64,000 bases of DNA, taken from positions 10,515,001 through 10,579,000 of the forward strand of contig JBBMOA010000021.1 of assembly GCA_037954235.1 (NCBI GenBank). The letters run 5' to 3'. Below are positions 25,975-36,438 of the stretch, piece after piece; within the stretch, counting starts at the first letter, position 1, and the number at the start of each line of letters is the position of its first letter. This DNA is from Aulostomus chinensis (taxonomy: Eukaryota > Chordata > Actinopteri > Syngnathiformes > Aulostomidae). The notes beneath the pieces were generated by a model. That model did not search any database. It was not told where the DNA came from and saw only the letters and a program-made list of their open reading frames with translations. The translations under genes were made by a program, and so were the position numbers.

Positions 25975-26095
25975 CTAATGTCATTAATTAGGGCCCTGTT
26001 CCATGTAGCTGTGTGGATGCTAACTCACTGGAATGGCCGTGAGCCACAAGGTAGAACAGGAGCCTAATTAATCCTGTCAATTACACCCGTGTTTA
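25975..26095 (+). repeat. dispersed non-coding element, copy 1
   Basis: It shares TGTTCCAT, a TAG-CTG-GAT block, ACTGG, ATGGCCGTGA, CTAAT, TCAATT and ACCCGTGT in order with 41700-41816. Both copies begin beside a TTAATTA-like motif. Nature unknown: old SINE/DNA-element relic or duplicated conserved element. Confidence 0.6.
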
Positions 26096-28664
26096 CCCTG
26101 CTACCACATGTGACAATGGCGGCTGTGATAAGTCCACTTTTTCTTTTCTTTTTTTTTGTATGCCGTGAGCATATTTTTTAAGACCATGCTTCACAAAATA
26201 AATATTGCTTGTTGTGTTACTGTCGCATTGTGGTGGTACACATCTGGATTTTAAAGAAAGCAACACGTTGGTCTCTCCCGCAAATGATGAAATTAGTGAA
26301 TGATTGTCTGGTTATTGGACGTTTAAGAACCAAAGACAGTTCAAACACCAGTAAAGCACTTTATTAGCATTGGTATGATATATTTGTGGGTGTACCGTTT
26401 CTTTTACACAATAACATGCTCACATCTCCTCTTTGCTCATCATCTTTAAAACAATGTGGTAAATATATAACTTATTCCAAATGTTTTGGAAATAAATAAC
26501 TTTATTTTTTGAATACCTACAAAATTAGAACCCCCCCCCCAAAAAAAATTACCACCGTGTTGTTATTATGTAGTTATGTGAATATCATATAAATATTTTC
26601 TTATATCCTGTAGATAATATTAATTAATAGATAATCGTAATTTTCAGCTATCAGCCAAATCGGCAAAAAAAACTAAACAAAACAAAAAAAAACAATACTA
26701 TGCATCCCTAACCATAATGATGATAGATAATACAAAAATAAAAAAGTTACGATTGGACATAATAATTACGTAGCCTTTCACTCACGGGGAATAATAGTTT
26801 TCTACATGTCTGAAGGTCTGACTCTCATCTCTCCAGCCAAGCTTCATGAGTTTAGAGGAGCAACATGAGAATTGCAGGGCGCTGTGACTGGCTGCAGGCT
26901 AAAGGGGCAGAACCCTCAAATTCATTGTGACAAGCCTTTCCCTCTTTTCAGTGAAGAAATGCCCAAAGACATTCCTCCCCCATCTTTCCCTATCATGACT
27001 AAAGTTGTGACCTGGTTTCATTCAGGGCCTCTGGAACAAAGCCATTGTAGTGTTCATAAATGAGTCTGTGTGTTGACATTTGACCGGCTCTGTGGTCATG
27101 AAAACTATAGATGCCGTCATTGTGAGCCCTCACTACACTATAATCAGCTGATCTTTAATCTTGAATGGTGGTGGTGGCGGCACTTTATCATAACGTAAAT
27201 GATGCTCAAATTTTGAAGTCTTAAATGTCCAATGATGCTAACAAACATAGAGTGGTTGTTGTGTGCTTAACAAACCCAGCAAGTTTTTGAGTGTGTTAAA
27301 TCGATGGATGATATCATTTGACATGTGTGTTTGAATAAATCTGTGTCCATGTTTGCGTGTGTGTGTGTGAGTGTGTATGTGTTCATGTGTGTGAAGGAAG
27401 CCCTGTTCTAAAGGCCTACAGCAGCCTCCCTAAAATAGAGCTGAGAGCAGCTGCAGCGGGGTGGGTCATATCAGAGAGACATCAAAGCGGCTGCTGCCAC
27501 CCGCCTGCTCTGATCATAAGCACTAATGGTGTAATGGGGGACTGCAAGGTCAGTGATTGTTTTTGGTTTTATGTGTGTGTGTGTGTGTATTTGTGCATGT
27601 GTAGTGCGTTAGAACTTTCTGGAACACACAGTGACAGCATAGCTAAACCTGGCATTACTGTCAGACAAATACCAGGTCAGGTGTCACCTGCAGACGTCAC
27701 CGTTGACATCTGTGGCAGCAGTCAGACAGCCAATCAAATAAACTTGGCTCAAGCAAACCAGAGCAACGGTCACCTTTATACCAACTCTGATTCAATTCTG
27801 GATCTGATTTCTTACATGAAGGGAAAATTATTTTTGCCGTCTTCCTCCAGAAGCATCTTCTCTCCTTGAGAGAGCGTTTCCTGCCTGAACAACACGATTT
27901 ACAGGCACGCTCAGTAGACTGGTCTCAGCGTCATAGCTCAGATAACTCCGGGTCCATTTAGGCTCCTCAGATTTCAACAGTCATCACTTTTCCTGCATGA
28001 AAGAACACCAGGCAAAGTCACATTCTGAACCTGATCGTGACTACCCCCCCCCCCCCCCCCACCACCACCACCACACCACTACCCCATCCCACCTCACCCC
28101 ACCCCCTCTCTCAACTCTCTAAAGGTAAAGGTACTTCATGAACTCTAAACGCCTGGCTTTGCTTTAGTTTATTCAAGTTCTTTGTCTGTATCATAGGCTA
28201 TCTGTGCATTTTAGCACATGTTCACACATTTGTCAGATGGTAATCAAATTTTGGTGTCTAACTAGTTAATAAAAGTAATTCTTTTCCGGTTATTGGAAAT
28301 TCATGACACTGCACAGCACATGTCCTCCCTCTCTCTCTCATTCTCTCGTGAATCCGGATTTATGGGCCTGCAAAATGTCTCTGTCATATACAACAAGCAC
28401 CTGTTCTCCCTCATCACAGCCGGAGGAGCCAGTCAGGAGGATTACTCTAAAACACATGCGCCCCCTAGAGAGCAAAACACTGCATATCCCATCCTCTGGA
28501 GAATGGCCTGCACCAGTGAAAATTTGACAAGTCATCTCAGGATTTTATTTTGTTGAAAAATGTATATCCTGTCTCCCATTCTTGTCCTGGCACAGAAGAA
28601 CTGATTTCTTTTAGACAGTGAAAGTGTCATTTTACATACATTTCCTACAACTTTGAATGTCACA

Positions 28665-28800
28665 ATCCATCCATTTTCTGTACCGCTTAACCATGAAGGG
28701 TCGCGGGGGCGGGGGCCTGGAGCACGACTGACATTGGGCGAGAGGCGGGGTTCACCCTGGACGGTTCACCCTGGACGGGTCACCAGTCCGTCGTAGAGGG
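28665..28800 (-). mobile_element. truncated SINE copy
   Basis: It begins ATCCATCCATTTTCTGTACC, followed by GGGTCGCGGG, GGGCGAGAGGCGGGG and ACGGGTCACCAGTCCGTC. It is the 3' part of the SINE family in minus orientation; the tRNA-like head is absent. It contains an exact 14-base tandem duplication, TTCACCCTGGACGG, at 28751-28778. Confidence 0.8.
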
Positions 28801-29299
28801 CATGTCATAATCATTATTATCATTATCTAATTCATTGCAGGTGAGTGTTTTTTAAAATATTTAATGGTCTGAATAGAATATAATAGAAGAAAGTTAAGTT
28901 TTATTCCACATCAATCAGGCTAATAATCAATATCCAATCATATTTTTTAACAGTGGGATAATTCTGGGACCAGAATTAATAATAATAATAATAATTTCAA
29001 TTTTTATATAACGCCTCTCACGACACCCAGGATATTTAACAATAATACACACAAACAAACAAAAAAATTTAACAGGCGAAGGCCTGGGATTTTGGACTTT
29101 TACAGGGTTAAGCCATCTCAACTTGGGCAAAATTGAACAATGTATTTCTTTATGCACTGAAATATTCTTTTAATTTCATAATTCAGACTCTAAGCCCATT
29201 ATGACCTGTTAAAATTTAACTCTATTTTGACCGTGTACACAAGAAGACAACACAAGGTCTATGTGTATTTGCGAACGCTCAGGAAGAGGATCGCTTCTT

Positions 29300-29432
29300 T
29301 CTTTGAAAGTGAAGCTCTACGGAAGATTTTGTATACGGACGGGTGTTCCTGTAAACTGGTTCCGGGTATCAACAGCTTAGTAGCTAACGCTAACTGACAC
29401 ACGATCTCCACTCCGCATTTACCCGACGAGTG
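29300..29432 (+). promoter_or_regulatory. eloc: eloc promoter / non-coding first exon
   Basis: A donor at 29433 (GTAAGA, preceded by GAGTG) fits the end of a 5' UTR exon about 520 bases before the start-codon exon. ETS-like GGAA cores occur upstream (ACGGAAG near 29318, and TTCCGGG near 29360 on the opposite strand), as is common in housekeeping promoters. There is no obvious TATA box. The transcription start is not defined by the sequence, so the left boundary is approximate. Confidence 0.5.
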
Positions 29433-29952
29433 GTAAGAAACATTGTTGTGTTTTCTGTATATGTTGATGTGTTTAATGGTTATTTGACAGCTTTTGTTGT
29501 TCGAGTTTTAACCCAATAAACAACTCGTCAGCAAAAATTGTGTATTTTTTTCTGTCGAGGCGTTAGCTTGATTACTAGCACAATTTAGCAAAAGCTAACT
29601 AACTAGAACTGCCGGTTACGAAGACGCATCAAGACGTGAAAAATGACCAAATTTCCGAATATCTTAACATTGGGTGGGAGTAAAGAAATCACATTTATGC
29701 ATGCTGGCTTTTCTCCCGACTGTAGAAAACAGTCTGGTAACATTATGTTCTTTTAGCACTGTATGGCAACGTCAGTGATAAACGGTGTTGGTTAAACGTT
29801 CAGGTTAAAGGCCTAGTTAACGTAACCGAAACCCAGCCTTTAGCTGCCATATGTTATATTTTTGACTTTATACTATTGTCTTAATGGGCCTGTTAAGGAT
29901 TGTTCAAATGTTGATTTTCGTTCATGTATGTTTCTGTTCTCATCACACGCAG

Positions 29953-29972
29953 GATAGAAATCCTGGATCAGA

Positions 29973-29976
<4 letters not shown>
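29953..29976 (+). CDS. eloc: eloc start-codon microexon
   Basis: The acceptor is a pyrimidine-rich stretch ending CACACGCAG and the donor is GTGAGT at 29977. The 24-base exon has 20 untranslated bases, then ATG plus one G, which is completed to GAT (Asp2) by the next exon. The in-exon ATG is required, because the ATG at 30170 is in another frame. Confidence 0.88.
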
Positions 29977-30820
<844 letters not shown>

Positions 30821-31779
30821 AGTTACAAAGAAAAATGTAGCGGCTTCAAACACTTTTAGATGTTTTTGACTATTTAACTTGTTTTGCCATATACACAATA
30901 TTAAAACGAAATGTGTTTATGTCATCAGAAGATGTTTTGCTTTTCTTTTCTTTTTTTTTTTGGTCTGAATTCTGTCATAAGAAGTATTAAAGGATTTCAT
31001 TTTAATATAATGTTTGAAAATGGTGGGCTACATCACTTCCCCCAGAATGTGACAAATGTGTCCCACGCTCCAATCACCTTTCCTAACCTCTCTGTCTTAA
31101 TAAAGACCTGTTTGGAAGGAGTACATCGGACTTTTGATACTGAATTGAAGAGGTTAAATGTTGTTCGGTTTTTGTGTGTGTGTGTGTTTGTGATAGTTTA
31201 TTTTTAGGCACAGAAAATTCTTCCTGCAGTTTGATTTTCCTCAATTGGAAAGGTTAATATTTTGACTCCAAATATTTAGGCTGGTATGAAGGTGCGTTTG
31301 GAGAATTCACAGCAGAGGAGATGCAAGTGGATTCAAGATCAACAAACTGGAAACAAGTGCAAGATAACGATTTCATCATTTCAGATGTGGAGAGTTGAGC
31401 AATGGACTATCATCCCCAGCTGACAATACTAATAAAAGATGAACATTGATCTGCTGTGTAAACAGGAGTTATAAGAGAATATATTAAACCAAAATGTCTC
31501 TGGAAAGGCACGTCAGTTATACTATATAAAAGAATGATAGTGAGGATCATGTTATGTTTCTGAAATTATATCCTGACGAAATACTAAAAATATGATTTGC
31601 TGTGGTCTATCACAGGGGTAACCCTAATGTTCCGTGAACCGGGCAGATTCTAACCAAGATTTTTTTACTTAAATAAATTCAGTGTGATGGCTGTAAAAGT
31701 TATAAACTGGTCAAAACAAACGAGGGATAATAGTGTTCCTGGGTCTGACGGAGCCCTTCTGTAGATTGTTTTCTTCTGT

Positions 31780-31855
31780 CAAAACAACTTCTCCGCCCAC
31801 GTGACTTCTTGACGTACAGCCCTCCGCTGGGCGCTGATGCAGGGGGGTTTCCATC
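31780..31855 (+). promoter_or_regulatory. ube2w: ube2w core promoter / 5' UTR motifs
   Basis: A CCGCCC box (31793-31798) overlaps a palindromic E-box CACGTGAC (31798-31805, USF/TFE3/TFEB type), and TGACGTA (CRE/ATF-like) lies at 31810-31816, all within 65 bases of the start codon. There is no TATA box. These are motif matches only. Confidence 0.45.
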
Positions 31856-31870
31856 ATGGCGTCGATGCAG
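31856..31870 (+). CDS. ube2w: ube2w coding exon 1
   Basis: ATGGCGTCGATGCAG (MASMQ) followed by the donor GTAAGA at 31871. There are two in-frame ATGs; the first matches the annotated start of the family. Confidence 0.93.
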
Positions 31871-34800
31871 GTAAGAACACAAATGACAGCGAGCGTAAGT
31901 TTATCGTGTAGCTGCTTTCGGTCAGTCTTTCCGACCTTTTTACGGACTACTTAATTGACGTATAGGTATTTGTTCTAAGTGGTGCTGACAGCGCAGTAAA
32001 AGCAGAGACATTTAAACCCCTCACTGTTCCAAGGTTTGGCTGTTGCTAGCATTACAACTAACATTAGCCCATCATCATTAACAGACGCTAGCACTGAAAC
32101 CCTGCTTTCTAGAGCCAAATGTTTGTGACACGCGGTGTAATTTTCCCTCACAGCACGTGAATGATGTCTAAAATACAGCGATATATCGAGTTGAAACATT
32201 TTTTTATTATATTTGCAGATGTGTCACGGCTGCTTTTCGGCTAACGTTGACATTAGCTAGCGAGGCGGTGCGCAGATTGACCAGTTCCAGTCTCCTCCTT
32301 GGCCGAACAGGTGCATAGATAAGGGCACTCACCGTAGCTAGAGACGGGTAACAAAGTCAAGGAAAAAGCCGTAAATAAAAGGGAAACACAAGGATTGCAA
32401 ACTCCGTGCGGTTCATCTCTGGTAACTGAAGGGTTTGTTGGGTATGACAACGTTGTGTAGCACATGGCCTTCGCAGTAACTCCACTTCAAGTCCACCTTC
32501 AACTCAAAAATCAGGGCATATTTCTATTTCGTCATTCCTCAAGGAGAGACCAGTAATGAGTGAAGACGAATTTCATATGCCGATGGCATAATTTGATCTT
32601 TCTTTCTATAGGTTTAGTTTTTAGTTTTACCTAGATTATACTTACATACCTTCTTCTTTTTTTTTAACAGAAACGGCTACAAAAGGAATTATTAGCCCTG
32701 CAAAATGATCCACCCCCAGGAATGACGCTTAATGAAAAAAGTGTACAGAACACCATAACACAGTAAGTAAATATTTTATTTCACTATTTGATTGTCTTCT
32801 CTAACAAGATATGGTCATGTAAACTTTAAGTAGTCTTTTAAAAGATATTCACAAGTATCTCACAAAAGTATCTGGTTCAATCTCAACGATTGGAAGATGT
32901 AGAAAGCACAGCTATAGCAATAACGGGGTATTCAAGCTTTCAGCGAGGGCCGGTAAGGAGGAATCGGGGTCATTCCAGTGACTGGCAGCTCCGGCCCCTC
33001 ACTAGAGTGTCTCTAATGCAGTGTCACAATTCATCCTTATAAAATATTGAACGGGTGGCATGCAGGAGTTGGGCTAGGATAGCACAGAACACTGCTGCTT
33101 GGCTGACCTTTCTGTCTGGGGTTTCGTAGCGTTCCCTTAACCCCACGTGCAAGCTGTATGTGCGGGTGAAATTGTTCATGGGGGGGGGGGGGGGGGGGGG
33201 TTGATTTCGAAACAATTGTCTCTGTCATTAAAAGTTTGCTACAGGGTTGGAACCTTTACTCTGTGTTGTGCTGTTTAGTCCGCCAGCAGTCTTGTCTAGA
33301 AAGAGGCATGTTAGAGACAGATTTCCAAGAACACTGTCTTCTATTTGTGTATTTTATATTATTTTTCACTCTCGTCAGATAACGCGCCTGAGCAGGTTAA
33401 AAATGACCTCGTCTTTCTTTTTGGGTCCGATTGACCTCCCCTCTTATCTTCCTGGATATGTTGTTTTTCCTCTTCCCGTCGAAAAATTTTAAAGCCATTT
33501 CCTCGTTCTGTAGCTCTGTGGATTGTGATGTAACCGTAATATGCACCAGATAAAGATCTGAAAACTTTCTGAAGTACAGTAAAAACATTGGCCAGTTACA
33601 TTCATGTTCTTTTCTCCACTTGCTCCAAAGACCATGTTGCACTGCCATGCTGGTTCATTGAATCTAGTATAGATTCACAAGCCACAAGGCCATATCCTAG
33701 CGTCCCATCCATAGAATTCATAACATCAAGACCTACTTGCTCTTTTTAAACCCACCCATTCACATACTCCTCAGTTTTTTTTTCTTTTGCTAGCATTTCT
33801 TCCTGTTGGTTTTGGCCTGCATTATGCATAGATACTCCGCCCGTTTTTTTTTAGGTATTTGTTCATCCTTCCTTGGTGAATTATGCCTCCCTGTCTGCTT
33901 AGGCGCTCTGTCTGTGTTGTGTTTTGCATGACTGATAAGTCTCCTAACCAGTTTATCTGGCTTTCACATTGATTGTACATCCCCAGGTAGGTTTGAGATG
34001 GCATATAGGGGTGTGGCCTATTGTTTCAGATTGTCATAATGACACAGTGGGGACTATCAGCAGATGCAAGTACTTCGTTCCCGCTTGAATGTTGAGCTAA
34101 CCGTATTCTATTTTTGATAAACAATCTTGGACAAATGCACATTGCGGGATTATGTGTGACGCTGATAAGAAGCTAGTTTGGTTTCAGATTTACAGCTTGT
34201 GTTGATATAGTACACTTGCTGCTGCTCTAGCGATAACAGTGTCTCTTATTGTACTGTGTGAGAGTGCAGGTGGCTTTGCATGAAATTTATGAGCCCTCAA
34301 TGAGTCCGCCAATGCAAACAAGGAAACATACAGAGATGTTCAGTTGGTCCCTTGTCCCTGTTAATATTAAATGACTAACTAGACTCTTCAATAGGTATAT
34401 CCTCATAATACCATGCAATCCAGTATGATCGTGTACTTTTCAGAGCCTCATTTTGGTAGCATTTGATTGTTTTTCTGACTTTTGTTTGCAAAGAGCCCGA
34501 TTGTCACTAAATTTGTGGAGGGGTGTAACATAGTCCAAAGAGGAGGCTGTAAAATTTCAGGCTAAATCCCATCGGTAGTGAAGAAATCAGTGCCCCAATT
34601 GTCAAGCTCACAAGTAGCTTACCACAGTAACCCATTTCACATATCTCCATTGACTCATGCACTTGTCCCAATGTACTTATATTTTAACAGATTTGTGTGT
34701 GTGAAGAAACAGAACTGTATTGAAACTCGTGAAAGGTTAGCCCTTTTTTGTCCTTGGGGTTTGTAGCTGAAATCTTCAGACTCTAAGTGAGAGGTATGCA

Positions 34801-36396
34801 CTCTCTCAGTGCCATCTGTCTGCCACTGCTTTCAGACTCTCTCTGTGACATTAGGCTTTTTAAGGGTGAAGCTCTAAACCGGGCTGACCTCATATGCAGG
34901 CCTAAATGATCATGCACCCTCAGGCTAGATTTGAAAGAGCCACCAGGCTATAAAGCCAAATAGCCACATGTCTCCTCAGTGTCCTAGCTGTACCACTTGC
35001 CTGGATGAAATTAGGTCACAGATTGTGATGCTGCCATCAGCGTTCTCCTTTTGAGATGGAAAAGCGGCCAAACCAAATAAATACAATGTCAATATCTGGC
35101 AACATGCATCCTGACATAGAGGAATACTACGAAGGTCAAGTGTCCTTCACCCCGGATACCCGGGATCAAGCCTGTGTGTTTTCAATCACCTGCCACTCTG
35201 AGCCAGGAGAAGACACTGAATCCCAGCAGCTCAGTCAGCACAGTTCTGTAACCAGGCTACAGATGCAAACATAGATCTAATCCAGCTAATCAATGGAGTG
35301 TCACATTATAACGAAACCGCAGTCATAACCCAGCTGAATATTGAATGTCACTGGAATGAGTCAGACTAAAAGCTTTTGATCAAACGCACGCACACACACA
35401 CACATACACACACACTGAACCCTGGACAGCTCACAGTCACTGTAGTGGTACAGGTCATTCCCAGAACACAGCACATTATTCACCACTAACAACAGCATAA
35501 ATACAGTTGCAGCATGGCTAAAAACCATACCATCCAAAGAAGATGCTGTGATTAAGGGATTCAACTGAAGAAATGGTTGTATTAAAACAGCATTTTGAGT
35601 CTTGTTTGACATTGTTTCACATGTTTGACATATTCCCATATTCTTGCTTCCTTCAGGTGGATTGTAGACATGGAGGGAGCACCCGGCACACTGTATGAAG
35701 GAGAGAAATTTCAGCTGCTTTTCAAATTTAGTAGTCGATATCCTTTTGATTCACCTCAGGTAAGCAGCAGTGGCTCAGACGCTATCTTTGTGTGCGTGTG
35801 CGTCTGTGTCTTCATCCTTGTGTTCCAGATCTGTCATTTTAACATATTATTGATATCTGCTTATTCATTCAACCGGCCAATTTAATCAAATCCTCCTTAT
35901 GCAATGCACGGGCTCTGCTGCACAACACATGCTCCCATGATGCAGCGTTTACTCTCCATGGTACGGTCTGTCTCAACAACAATAGCCGTCTGTAGCACTG
36001 AGCACAAGAGAGATACATGGAAGTGAAGAAAAACATTCCTCTTTTTTGGTTATGAAAACATTTAGGATTTCATTGTCTGTCGCGCGATGCTTTGACGCTG
36101 CAGACTGCTCCCTTTGTTCCACTTCATTTCTATATTTGTTGTTTGTTGTATTTTATTATAGTTTCTGCTATTTAGTACTCTTATACTTTTTCTGCTGCTA
36201 CTTCTCTGTTTCTCCTGCTGTAACAATGCCAATTTCCCCACTGAGGGATGAATAAAGGTTTATCTTATCTTTTATATTGTAGGCAAAATACTAATAATTG
36301 TGTGTGGTTTTGTGCATAAAATTGTTGATTTTAATGCAACTGATTATCAGCCCCGTTTTAGGCCTCCTTGACTCACTAACTCTCTGTGTTGACTCC

Positions 36397-36438
<42 letters not shown>

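Larger units (their letters stand above)
22626..29299. other. jph1-eloc intergenic region
   Basis: No gene is recognised on either strand. I looked for TMEM70 and LY96, which lie between ELOC and JPH1 in human, and saw no matching exon. The region is AT-rich, with a CAG run (24165-24185), a GA run (25924-25943), poly-C/CCA (28045-28075), a SINE fragment (28665-28800) and an AAT run (28972-28994). The stretch 25975-26095 resembles 41700-41816. The 170-codon open frame at 27357-27869 starts in a TG repeat and has no recognisable similarity. Confidence 0.65.

Noticed and set aside
27357..27869. 170-codon + strand open frame between jph1 and eloc
   Set aside because: It starts inside a TG repeat (Cys-Val runs), includes a second TG run, and shows no domain or family similarity; no splice or promoter context supports it.
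35056..35274. 72-codon open frame in ube2w intron 2
   Set aside because: The composition is vaguely protein-like, but there is no recognisable family, no flanking splice-phase logic with ube2w, and it is not present in known UBE2W proteins.
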